Origin: a virus
IMG/VR virus record: IMGVR_UViG_3300007734_000580
Span: 1 to 32,331 of that record
DNA: 32,331 nucleotides
Reading direction: 5' to 3' (one strand)
A program made the translations under genes and the position numbers. Below are positions 24,612 to 31,251 of the stretch, piece by piece. How positions within the stretch are numbered: the first letter of the stretch is position 1; each line of letters opens with the position of its first letter. The notes under the pieces are model-generated. The model saw only the letters and a program-made list of their open reading frames with translations. It was not told where the DNA came from and did no database searches.

Positions 24612-25855
24612 AGGTCACCAAAGAGAGAGAGTTGGCGGGTGGATTCATAGGCGGCGGCGGCCTCCTCCGCTTCAAGCTGGAGGCCAAAGAGGATGCGGGC
24701 TTCCGCGATCGTGAGGTAGTCGGGATCAAGGTCACACCCGCGGAAGGTTGCGCCCTCCAGCATGGCGGCCTTTCCCGTGGACCCGCTGCCCATGAAGGGG
24801 TCTAAGACCGTGCCACCGGGCGGGGTGATGAGGCGGATGAGGTAGCGCATGAGCTCGGTGGGCTTGACCGTGGGGTGATGGTTGTGGAGCATGGTGGTGC
24901 GGAGGTTGGGCACATGGTGCTCAGTTTCGCGGCCATCGGTGCGCCTCACCTCGGGCAACCCCTCACACCCCTCCTCCCGATCGGCGCGGGAGGCCTTGGC
25001 GCAATAGAAAAAGCGGGAGGCATCCCCAAGGCGGTCCACCACCTCCGGGCTGCCATCATGCATGAGGTTGGCGGGCCAACGGCCAAGGTTGGGGTTGTGA
25101 CCTCCACTTGTGCCATCGGGCAAGCCATGGCCCCATCCGTTGCCCTTCTCTTTGTTTGACACCTTAGGCAAAGAACCGGGCACCCGCTTGGAGGTGCCCA
25201 CCCTAGCCCCATCCACATTGATGGCCCCCGTGCCATGCTTGAGGAGGTTGGCGGCCACGGTGCCCTCCAGCGGCTTGCGGGCCATGATGATGGGCTCCCA
25301 CGCGGGCTTGAGGGCCGTGCCCCATCCTGCCCACTCCTTGGCCGCATCGGTGGCGGGGGCGGTGATCTTGCGATCTATGAGCGTGCGGGCTTCCGCACCT
25401 CTCCCCGCGTTGACAATCCCGCTTGGCTCATTGAACCTCGTTTCAATGCCCACCACCTCCCGCTCCGCTCCCGCTGCCCGATCGATCGCCTTGGAGGCAT
25501 CAAGCGACTTGGGGAACCCCTGACCATATAGCCAACACACACAATCGCGGATCTCCCACCCCGCATCCTCAATGGCCACGGCCATGCGGTGAAAGGCGCG
25601 GGTGCCTCCAAAGGCAAGAAGGTAGGCTCCGGGCTTGGCAACCCTCAAGGCCTCACGCCAAAAGGCCGGGCCGGGCACTCCCCGATCCCACTCCTTGCCC
25701 ATGAAGCCCCGCCCGCTGGTGGCATCCTCCAAGAAGGCGGTGGGGCCGCTGGCCAGCCCGTAGGGTGGATCGGTCACTATGGCATCCACCGAGGCCTCGG
25801 CCATGGCGGCCATGCTCACCCTGCAATCTCCAAGGTGGAGAGCGTAGCGGCTCAC
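24608..25855 (-). CDS. Beta-class DNA methyltransferase (N6-adenine or N4-cytosine), 415 aa
   Basis: The catalytic motif IV DPPY is at residues 29-32 and the AdoMet-binding motif I FMGSGSTG at about 354-361. With motif IV first, this is the beta order. Between them lies a large target-recognition region with INVDGARVG and TVKPTELMRYL. No restriction endonuclease of known specificity is fused. It may protect phage DNA from host restriction or act with the neighbouring nuclease-like protein. GTG 25855 overlaps the preceding stop. Base specificity cannot be read from sequence. Confidence 0.88.
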   Translation of the reverse strand: MSRYALHLGDCRVSMAAMAEASVDAIVTDPPYGLASGPTAFLEDATSGRGFMGKEWDRGVPGPAFWREALRVAKPGAYLLAFGGTRAFHRMAVAIEDAGWEIRDCVCWLYGQGFPKSLDASKAIDRAAGAEREVVGIETRFNEPSGIVNAGRGAEARTLIDRKITAPATDAAKEWAGWGTALKPAWEPIIMARKPLEGTVAANLLKHGTGAINVDGARVGTSKRVPGSLPKVSNKEKGNGWGHGLPDGTSGGHNPNLGRWPANLMHDGSPEVVDRLGDASRFFYCAKASRADREEGCEGLPEVRRTDGRETEHHVPNLRTTMLHNHHPTVKPTELMRYLIRLITPPGGTVLDPFMGSGSTGKAAMLEGATFRGCDLDPDYLTIAEARILFGLQLEAEEAAAAYESTRQLSLFGDL

Positions 25856-26040
25856 GGGTCACCCCAATCCCCCAAGAGGAGGGCGGTGAGGTAGACAAAG
25901 AAGAGCACCATGAGGATGCATAGGATGGCATTGGAGCGGGTGCCCGGTGGCAGGTCCATGGTGGAGACCCGCACCAACAGCCCCGCGCCTAGCATCCAAC
26001 CAACAGCCCGCCAAAGGCTAGGGGGCTCGGGCAGCCTCAC
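25852..26040 (-). CDS. Two-TM small membrane protein, 62 aa
   Basis: The GTG at 26040 overlaps the upstream stop as GTGA, and its own TGA overlaps the methyltransferase GTG in the same way. Hydrophobic helices are about 10-25 (WRAVGWMLGAGLLVRV) and 38-56 (rich in Leu, Ile, Phe), joined by DLPPGTRSN. Function is unknown. A longer reading to 26112 has no better start. Confidence 0.6.
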   Translation of the reverse strand: MRLPEPPSLWRAVGWMLGAGLLVRVSTMDLPPGTRSNAILCILMVLFFVYLTALLLGDWGDP

Positions 26041-26327
26041 GGCGCACCCTTGGGCAGTTGGGCTGCTCCCGCGTGGAAGGCCGCAAGGGTGGCGTGGCCG
26101 ATGGTGCGCCAATCCTTGCCAAAGGCGCGGAAGCCAAAATCTAGCCCGCGGGCCTTGGCGATCGCGAATTGGTAGCCCGTGAGGCTACGGTCAAGGCGCA
26201 AGTGGAGCTCAAAGCAACCATAGGTGGCGATCAGACTATGGCCCCAAGGGTCGGGGCTCCACACTCCGCCAAAGGTGGCCTCCAGCTCCTCAACGGTGGG
26301 CAAGGTCAAAGGTTCAAGGCTGCTCAT
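26037..26327 (-). CDS. Unknown phage protein, 96 aa
   Basis: A small acidic protein with many aromatics, not recognised. ATG 26327 follows TTGGAGCC at good spacing; an in-frame TTG 12 bases upstream is less likely. It overlaps the RuvC-like gene by 14 bp and the next small membrane gene by 4 bp. Confidence 0.6.
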   Translation of the reverse strand: MSSLEPLTLPTVEELEATFGGVWSPDPWGHSLIATYGCFELHLRLDRSLTGYQFAIAKARGLDFGFRAFGKDWRTIGHATLAAFHAGAAQLPKGAP

Positions 26328-26823
26328 GGTGGGCTCCAAGTGAGGGGGTTAGTTTCCAAGGGCCGTGGATGCGGCACCACTCCGCTATCCATACCGCATC
26401 ACACTCGGCCAGAGTGAAGCGGCGGCCCCATCGGGCCTCGGCCAGCTGCTTGAGGGCACGCTTGTGGGAGGTGGGGTCCACCCGCTTGGGGAGGCCAAGC
26501 TCACGCTGCCAAGCGGCGGGGGTCACGCTCTCCACCTTGATCCCGGAGCAAAGGAGGCCACCAAATGCCTCCCCATAGACCCTCCCAAAAGTGAAGGTGG
26601 AGGCAACCCCTTGGCGGGGCATGGCTCCCACCCGCTCAATGGCGGCGGAGAGGTCGGGGTTGACCTTGACCATGGCGGCAAGGTGATCCGCCACAATGAG
26701 GGCAATCATGCCATGCGTTTCGGCCTCGGAGAAGCGGGAGATCTCAAGGATCTCACCCGCGCTGGTGATGGTGGCGATCGCGCCATTGGAGCCCGGGTCC
26801 ACTCCCGTGTAAAGGCGGCTCAC
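26314..26823 (-). CDS. RuvC-like Holliday junction resolvase, 169 aa
   Basis: The RNase H-like fold shows D9 in YTGVDPGSNGAIA, E63 in AAIERV and D142 in AECDAVWIAEW, matching RuvC acidic positions. Phages use it to resolve branched recombination and replication intermediates before packaging. GTG 26823 overlaps the upstream stop (GTGA). It belongs to the same operon as RecT and the YqaJ exonuclease. Confidence 0.85.
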   Translation of the reverse strand: MSRLYTGVDPGSNGAIATITSAGEILEISRFSEAETHGMIALIVADHLAAMVKVNPDLSAAIERVGAMPRQGVASTFTFGRVYGEAFGGLLCSGIKVESVTPAAWQRELGLPKRVDPTSHKRALKQLAEARWGRRFTLAECDAVWIAEWCRIHGPWKLTPSLGAHHEQP

Positions 26824-27206
26824 GGCGCGGCCTCCAGCGCGGCCACCAAGGCCTCCGCCTCGGAGGATTGCCACTTAGTGAGCGGCTTCCAATAGGCCTC
26901 CGGCTCTGCAAAGTGATGGACCACCCATTGCTTGGTCACTGACCCCATGAGGTAGGCAGCAGGGGCATCGTGGGCCTCCCGCACAAGGGCAAGCAAGCAG
27001 CCCAAGGTGGCGGGGTCGGTGAGGTTGGGGAGAGACCGCTCATCAAGCCAAACGCGGTGGCCAGCGGTGTGGGAGTGGCCATAGGGGATGCCTTCCGGGT
27101 CAATGCCCACCAGCCGCTCATGGGCATCAAGAAGCATCCCAGGCATCCACCGCCAACGGGGGCACGCAACGGCGCGGCGGGCAAGGGTCCAATCGGGGGC
27201 GCTCAT
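26820..27206 (-). CDS. Conserved-looking unknown phage protein, 128 aa
   Basis: Contains RRAVACPRWRWMPGMLL and LTDPATLGCLLALVREA, segments that I associate with a widespread phage and prophage protein of unknown role; this is recollection, not a search. There are no TM segments. GGGAGGTG precedes the ATG at 27206, and the gene overlaps its upstream neighbour by 4 bp. Confidence 0.6.
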   Translation of the reverse strand: MSAPDWTLARRAVACPRWRWMPGMLLDAHERLVGIDPEGIPYGHSHTAGHRVWLDERSLPNLTDPATLGCLLALVREAHDAPAAYLMGSVTKQWVVHHFAEPEAYWKPLTKWQSSEAEALVAALEAAP

Positions 27207-27592
27207 TGGGCACCTCCCTTGGGCTCACACCCTGCCACCCGCTTGGCCCGCGGCTTCCGCTTGGCCTCATTGGATTGGAGCCGCTTGAAACTTGGGTAGG
27301 ATAGGCGGCCAGCAAAGACCCGCGGCCATGCGTCAACAGCGGCTTGGAGGGCCACCGCTGCCCGGATGGGGTCAAGGTCTTCCGTGGGGCTCACTCCCGC
27401 GGCAAGGCTGCCCGGGCGAAGGCCTAGCAGCTGCTCCCACCACTCATGGAGATACGGGCTGCCCAAGGTGGATCGGATCCGAACATCAAGGGCTTGGCGG
27501 GAGATGCCAAGGCCACGGGCAAGGTGGACCTTGGTGCCATAGATCGCGGCCACCCGCTCCCCGATGATGGCCGTGGTGTGAGGGTAGATCAT
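27203..27592 (-). CDS. Helix-turn-helix protein, 129 aa
   Basis: Residues 15-38 (VAAIYGTKVHLARGLGISRQALDVR) form a Cro/C1-like helix-turn-helix. The rest is helical with a basic tail. It may be a regulator of the leftward unit or bind the origin repeats, which is inference. ATG 27592 overlaps the recT stop as ATGA; an in-frame GTG at 27598 is the alternative. Confidence 0.65.
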   Translation of the reverse strand: MIYPHTTAIIGERVAAIYGTKVHLARGLGISRQALDVRIRSTLGSPYLHEWWEQLLGLRPGSLAAGVSPTEDLDPIRAAVALQAAVDAWPRVFAGRLSYPSFKRLQSNEAKRKPRAKRVAGCEPKGGAQ

Positions 27593-28449
27593 GCCCACGG
27601 AAACTCTCCCGCGCTCTCATCCTCCAAGGCCTCATCCATGCTTTGCGCGGTGGCATCCACCACGGGCGTGGCCTCATCCTCATTGGGCACCACCGCGGGC
27701 GGCGGCGGGGGCACCATGCGGGCGCCTCCGATGGCCACGGGCACCGCCTCCACCTTGACCCGCTCGGGCTGGTAGAGGGGCGCCTCCGCCTTATCGGCCA
27801 GCTCCAAGGCATCGGCCATGGAGACCGAGCGGGGGAGATACTTGGCAGCGCGGCGGAGCACGGTCTTGCGGGCCATCTCTGCCCAATCGGTGGCCCATGG
27901 GCCGCTCTTGCCCGCCCGTGCCCGGTTGCGGATGGCGTCAACATCCTCCTTGGCCATCCACTCAAAAACATGCTCCCCGCTGGTGAGCACCGCGTGGCAG
28001 TAGACCCCAAGGATAGGATCGGCGCCCTTGCGGCGGAGGTTGGGGTGGTGGCGGAAGGGCGGGGTGCTCTCCAAGGTCACCTCAAAGAGATCCGAATCAT
28101 AGACCACGCGGGCCGAGATGGCGGCAATCTCCCCGGAGCGGCGGATGAGCTGGAGGAGGCCTTGATAGCCCACAATGAGCGTGCATTCGGTGCCATGGGG
28201 CACAAGGTAGCAGCTGCCAAGCACATGGGGCTCAAGGCCGAGTTGGCTTGCCATCATGATGGCGGCCATCACGCTAGGCGGGGAGCACTTGGAGAGGCCG
28301 GGGTTGGTGCGGAAGGCCGTCAAAGCAAGGCGGACCATGCGATCGGGCGTGAGGTGGGCAGGGAGGGCGGCCCTCATCTGCTCCTTGGTGGATGCCGATA
28401 GGAGCCACTCGGCAACGGGGTGGTCTTGGCGGGCTAGTTGGGTGCTCAT
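27589..28449 (-). CDS. recT: RecT-family ssDNA annealing protein, 286 aa
   Basis: The sequence carries RecT family hallmarks: SVMAAIMMASQLGLEP, LVPHGTECTLIVGYQGLLQLIRRSG, an AVLTSGEHVFEWM-type segment and ARKTVLRRAAKYLP. It anneals complementary single strands, working with the YqaJ exonuclease encoded upstream. The C-terminus has a Pro-rich linker (PPPPPAVVP) and an acidic tail ending EFPWA, similar to SSB-type tips. ATG 28449 follows GAGAGGATGAG. The 78-nt gap before it is highly structured. Confidence 0.88.
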   Translation of the reverse strand: MSTQLARQDHPVAEWLLSASTKEQMRAALPAHLTPDRMVRLALTAFRTNPGLSKCSPPSVMAAIMMASQLGLEPHVLGSCYLVPHGTECTLIVGYQGLLQLIRRSGEIAAISARVVYDSDLFEVTLESTPPFRHHPNLRRKGADPILGVYCHAVLTSGEHVFEWMAKEDVDAIRNRARAGKSGPWATDWAEMARKTVLRRAAKYLPRSVSMADALELADKAEAPLYQPERVKVEAVPVAIGGARMVPPPPPAVVPNEDEATPVVDATAQSMDEALEDESAGEFPWA

Positions 28450-28527
28450 CTCATCCTCTCTTGGTGGTGGTGGCCCATTGTGGGCCGTGGAAGGGGGCAA
28501 GGCGGGGATTGCACCCGCCCCTTGGGG
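28450..28527 (-). promoter_or_regulatory. Structured spacer between YqaJ and recT with three possible stems
   Basis: GGCCCA (28472-28477)/TGGGCC (28481-28486) has a 3-nt loop. GGCGGG (28501-28506)/CCCGCC (28514-28519) has a 7-nt loop showing TGCA. GCCCC/GGGGC near 28517-28528 is an alternative. No U-run follows, so translation control, pausing or processing is more likely than termination. Confidence 0.5.
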
Positions 28528-29562
28528 CTACTCCCCTTTGCCCTTGCGCGGTGCGGTCACGCGGCAAGATGGGCTCACGGTGGTGACCTTGCGGAAGGCC
28601 GCCACGATCTCCGGGTGAGCAGCCTCCAGCCCCTTGGCGTCAAGCCCCACCCGCTCCGAGGCGGGGGAGAATGAGCTTTTGACACCCGAGGGCGCGGCCA
28701 GCTTGGCGGCCACCTTGTGCGCCTCAAGGATCACCCGCTTGGCCTCATCTTGCTCCGCCTCCAAGGCCTTGATCTCCGCTCCAAGGGCCACATAGCGGTC
28801 CATGGCATTGGCCACCGCGGGCTCCGCTTCCGCTGGCCCTTCCGCCGCGGGGTGGATGGTGCGGGCAATATCCTCCAGCTCATCCGCATCCGAGGCATCC
28901 GGGAGGCGGCCTTGCGGGTCCACCACCCATGCCATCACGCTCTTGGCCACGGTGGTTACGATCTCCGCCGCGTCGCGGCTTGCTTGGATGGGGATGAGGT
29001 GGAATTGGTAGACCGTCCAGACCGCAAGCCATCCAAGAGAGCACCCGGTCACGGCCAGCTGAGCTTGCACCTGCCACCAATAGGCAAGGCGGAGGTCACC
29101 AGCGGGCACGGCGGAGAAATCCCCATCGGCCACCGCATCCCAATCGGAGCGGGAGCGGTCAAGCTTGGCCTCCACGGTGGCCAGCACGCGGGAGGTCGCC
29201 ACATGGTAGACAAAGCCATCGGGCGTGGCGGAGGCTGCCCCATCGGAGAAGGCCCGCTCATTGCCTCGGAGCTCACACCCGGGGGCAAGGCTAATGTGGC
29301 GGAGGGCGATCTTGAGGATCACCTCCTCCGCATCCCTGCCCGCTGCCATAGCCTCATTGCCCGAGGGCGGGGCCACCAGCGCCAAGAGGTCACGCTTGGA
29401 GAGGATGAGGCCAAGGAGGCCGCCATAGGGAGAGACCCCGATAGCGCGGGCCACCTCGGAGGCGCCAAGGGTGGTGCCACGGGCGCGGTGCCACTCCGGG
29501 CTATCCTTGGGGAAGGCGGGCATGGCCACCGCGGAAACATTGGGGAGGATAAGGTCAAACAT
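28528..29562 (-). CDS. YqaJ-like viral recombinase exonuclease, 344 aa
   Basis: The lambda exonuclease-type core is clear: SPEWHRARGTTLGASEVA at the start, GRDAEE near 75-80, D115 in SATPDGFVY, E131 and K133 in VEAKL, and YWWQVQAQL (161-169) with the conserved Gln. It resects DNA 5' to 3' to give single strands for RecT. A charged coiled coil fills about 245-300. ATG 29562 overlaps the upstream stop by 8 bp; an upstream extension adds residues of no family value. Confidence 0.88.
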   Translation of the reverse strand: MFDLILPNVSAVAMPAFPKDSPEWHRARGTTLGASEVARAIGVSPYGGLLGLILSKRDLLALVAPPSGNEAMAAGRDAEEVILKIALRHISLAPGCELRGNERAFSDGAASATPDGFVYHVATSRVLATVEAKLDRSRSDWDAVADGDFSAVPAGDLRLAYWWQVQAQLAVTGCSLGWLAVWTVYQFHLIPIQASRDAAEIVTTVAKSVMAWVVDPQGRLPDASDADELEDIARTIHPAAEGPAEAEPAVANAMDRYVALGAEIKALEAEQDEAKRVILEAHKVAAKLAAPSGVKSSFSPASERVGLDAKGLEAAHPEIVAAFRKVTTVSPSCRVTAPRKGKGE

Positions 29563-29971
29563 TGATGTAGCCATCGGCAATGCGGGTGAGGTTGGCGGAG
29601 GCCTCTTGGGTGTAGACCATGAGCTTGGGCAACACGGTGGTCAAAGGCTCGGAGGTGGCCAGCGGCTGCCAATCCACCAAGGCGCTGGTGGTCATGGTGC
29701 TCATCACGGGGAGCACGCTGGTGGCGGGCAGCCCTGCCCATCCCTGCTTGGTGGGCTCCACGGCGCGGGAGAGGTGGAGGTGGAGAGCGCCCTTGGTGGT
29801 GGTGCTGTTGCTCACATTGAGGCGGTAGACCACCGAGGCTCCGGGCACCGTAATAGTGGTGCCAAAGGCCGCATCTCCAATGGAGCAGAGCGTGGGAGCC
29901 CAATCGGAATCCGTGGCGGCGAAGGCCTCATGCAAGAGGGGGAGCAAAATGGCGAGGGTAACATGGTCCAT
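29555..29971 (-). CDS. Unknown protein, 138 aa
   Basis: Not recognised. It starts MDHVTLAILLPLLHEAF, weakly hydrophobic, then Thr/Ser/Val-rich strands. AAGGAAG precedes the ATG at 29971. Its leader holds a TGCA-loop hairpin (30004-30019). It is coupled to the YqaJ gene by an 8-bp overlap, suggesting co-expression. Confidence 0.55.
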   Translation of the reverse strand: MDHVTLAILLPLLHEAFAATDSDWAPTLCSIGDAAFGTTITVPGASVVYRLNVSNSTTTKGALHLHLSRAVEPTKQGWAGLPATSVLPVMSTMTTSALVDWQPLATSEPLTTVLPKLMVYTQEASANLTRIADGYINV

Positions 29972-30003
29972 GGCGGATCTTCCTTTGCCCGTGAGGGCTA
30001 TGT

Positions 30004-30019
30004 GCGGGGTGCATCCCGC
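30004..30019 (-). promoter_or_regulatory. TGCA-loop hairpin H1
   Basis: GCGGG (30004-30008) pairs with CCCGC (30015-30019); the 6-nt loop reads ATGCAC on the minus strand. It lies in the leader of the 138-aa gene. A second TGCA loop on a TTGG/CCAA stem (30037-30051) lies just upstream. Confidence 0.55.
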
Positions 30020-30036
30020 GGGGTGAGTGCTCAAGG

Positions 30037-30051
30037 TTGGCATTGCACCAA
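30037..30051 (-). promoter_or_regulatory. Second TGCA-loop stem in the leader of the 138-aa gene
   Basis: TTGG (30037-30040) pairs with CCAA (30048-30051); the 7-nt loop contains TGCA. The stem is weak and A/T-rich, so it counts only as part of the repeated pattern. Confidence 0.3.
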
Positions 30052-30080
30052 CTAAGGGGCTTGGCCCGTGAGCGGGGAGG

Positions 30081-30476
30081 CTATGCGTAGAGGTGCCAAG
30101 CGGCGGCGGCTGCCTCATAGTTGGCGGTCACCTCGGCAACCCACCGCTCAAGGCTCATTTCATTCCAATAGCAGACAAAGATTGAAGCAACATTGGGGCC
30201 ATCGCAATCAGTGGTAACAATTGAGAGGTAGCCATTGCGCTTGCAAACGGTCACGGGCACCCCCGCCTTGGCAAGGGCACGGTTGACGGTGCGCTCGGTG
30301 GCAACGGGGGCGGGCTTGGCGGCCTTGCGGGCAACCTCAACAGCCACGCGGGCGGCCTCAAGCTCAGCCTCCCGCTTGGCAAGCTCAATGGAGGCCGCGG
30401 TGGCGGCGGCGCGGGCGGCCTCAAGGTTGGCAAGCGCAAGGTCAAGGGCGGCGGAGCGGGCGGGCTTGGTCTTCAT
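30081..30476 (-). CDS. Unknown small protein with coiled-coil N-terminus, 131 aa
   Basis: Residues 8-52 are an Ala/Glu/Arg-rich helix with heptad character. The C-terminal part has RTVNRALAKAGVPVTV, a CKRNGYLSIV strand and an aromatic FVCYWNEMS segment. Function is not known. The ATG at 30476 uses AAGGATGAGACC, the same start region as the 61-aa gene. It is preceded by promoter P2 and hairpin H2. Confidence 0.65.
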   Translation of the reverse strand: MKTKPARSAALDLALANLEAARAAATAASIELAKREAELEAARVAVEVARKAAKPAPVATERTVNRALAKAGVPVTVCKRNGYLSIVTTDCDGPNVASIFVCYWNEMSLERWVAEVTANYEAAAAAWHLYA

Positions 30477-30493
30477 GGTCTCATCCTTGGTGG

Positions 30494-30509
30494 CGGGGGT
30501 GCATCCCCG
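30494..30509 (-). promoter_or_regulatory. TGCA-loop hairpin H2
   Basis: CGGGG (30494-30498) pairs with CCCCG (30505-30509); the loop reads ATGCAC on the minus strand. It starts about 7 nt after the expected transcript start of P2 and ends about 18 nt before the start codon. Confidence 0.6.
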
Positions 30510-30522
30510 TGGTGTGAAAGAG

Positions 30523-30551
30523 CTACTAGGCAAGGGTTGACGGGGTGTCAA
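30523..30551 (-). promoter_or_regulatory. Promoter P2, leftward
   Basis: TTGACA (30551-30546) and TAGTAG (30528-30523) are 17 bp apart. A CAACCCTTG dyad sits in the spacer. The leader is near-identical in layout to P1. Confidence 0.6.
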
Positions 30552-30570
30552 CAACAAAGTGCGCCCCCGT

Positions 30571-30587
30571 AGATCATTTTTTGATCT
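30571..30587. promoter_or_regulatory. AGATCA-TTTTT-TGATCT inverted repeat upstream of P2
   Basis: A perfect 6-bp inverted repeat with 5-nt spacer overlaps the stop of the 59-aa gene, 19 bp upstream of the P2 -35 box. The 13-mer CATTTTTTGATCT recurs in the origin region at 2186-2198. This may be an operator or an AT-rich up-element. Confidence 0.4.
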
Positions 30588-30753
30588 TTCGCATGGCCCA
30601 CGCTGCCAAGGCGCTGGCTTCCGATAGGTTGGCACCCGCGCCACGGGCCGCATCATAGGAGGCGGAATAGGAGCGAAGATCGCTGCCCGTCCGATCGTGG
30701 GTCACTTGCGCCGCCGTGATGGCCCGAGCCGCTGCCAAGCTGGTGGTGGCCAT
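30574..30753 (-). CDS. Small unknown protein, 59 aa
   Basis: Too short for many gene finders but supported by GGGAGG before the ATG at 30753, by position 3 bases after the preceding stop, and by good codon use. The product is Ala/Ser-rich and ends in basic residues (MRKIKK). Function is unknown. Confidence 0.6.
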   Translation of the reverse strand: MATTSLAAARAITAAQVTHDRTGSDLRSYSASYDAARGAGANLSEASALAAWAMRKIKK

Positions 30754-30756
30754 GAG

Positions 30757-30951
30757 CTAGCCCTCCCAAGAGGTGGTGCGATTCATGCGGAGGCAATCCC
30801 GCACTTTCTCGGAGATGGCCAGCGCCTCGGCCTCATCCCACAAGGCCCGGTTGCGGAGGGAGAAGGTGGCATGGTCCACGCGGTTGGCATAGTAGGCGGC
30901 CACATTGGCCATGATCTCGGCCACAAGGTGGGGGGCGGTCTTGGTGCTCAT
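30757..30951 (-). CDS. Small unknown protein, 64 aa
   Basis: Helical protein (EIMANVAAYYANRVD, LWDEAEALAISEKVRD) with a C-terminal WEG. CGGAGCC precedes the ATG at 30951. It belongs to the run of small leftward genes before the recombination genes. Function is unknown. Confidence 0.6.
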   Translation of the reverse strand: MSTKTAPHLVAEIMANVAAYYANRVDHATFSLRNRALWDEAEALAISEKVRDCLRMNRTTSWEG

Positions 30952-30981
30952 TGGGGGCTCCGATGGGTGGGGGCGGGTGGG

Positions 30982-31167
30982 TTAGAGGGTGTCACAAAGG
31001 GCAACGAAGGCGGCTTCGGGGAGGCGGCGCTCCAGCTCCTCAAGGCAAGCCGAAAAGGCCGCATCCGCGCCCTCATCAAATCGGGCGGCAAGGCCTCGGG
31101 TGACCTCCACAAGTTGCGAGGTGGCAAGAGCGGCAATCTTGGTGGCAAGGGCGGCGGGGGTCTTCAT
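30982..31167 (-). CDS. Small unknown protein, 61 aa
   Basis: Starts MKTPAALATKIAALATSQLVE and continues in amphipathic helices. The ATG lies after GAGGATGAGACC. It is the first gene under promoter P1, behind hairpin H3. The promoter and leader resemble those of the 131-aa gene closely. Function is unknown. Confidence 0.6.
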   Translation of the reverse strand: MKTPAALATKIAALATSQLVEVTRGLAARFDEGADAAFSACLEELERRLPEAAFVALCDTL

Positions 31168-31185
31168 GGTCTCATCCTCGGTTGC

Positions 31186-31201
31186 GGGCGGTGCAACGCC
31201 C
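31186..31201 (-). promoter_or_regulatory. TGCA-loop hairpin H3
   Basis: GGGCG (31186-31190) pairs with CGCCC (31197-31201); the loop reads TTGCAC on the minus strand. Compared with H2, three of five stem pairs differ and pairing is kept. It starts about 8 nt after the expected P1 transcript start. Confidence 0.6.
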
Positions 31202-31215
31202 TCGGTGTGAAGATG

Positions 31216-31245
31216 CTTCTAGCGTAACGGTTGCGCCCGTGTCAA
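31216..31245 (-). promoter_or_regulatory. Promoter P1, leftward
   Basis: TTGACA (31245-31240) and TAGAAG (31221-31216) are 18 bp apart; CTAGAA at 17 bp is an alternative -10. It begins directly after the primase stop (31252-31254). The spacer contains a CAACCGTTA dyad like that of P2. Confidence 0.6.
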
Positions 31246-31251
31246 CAGATA

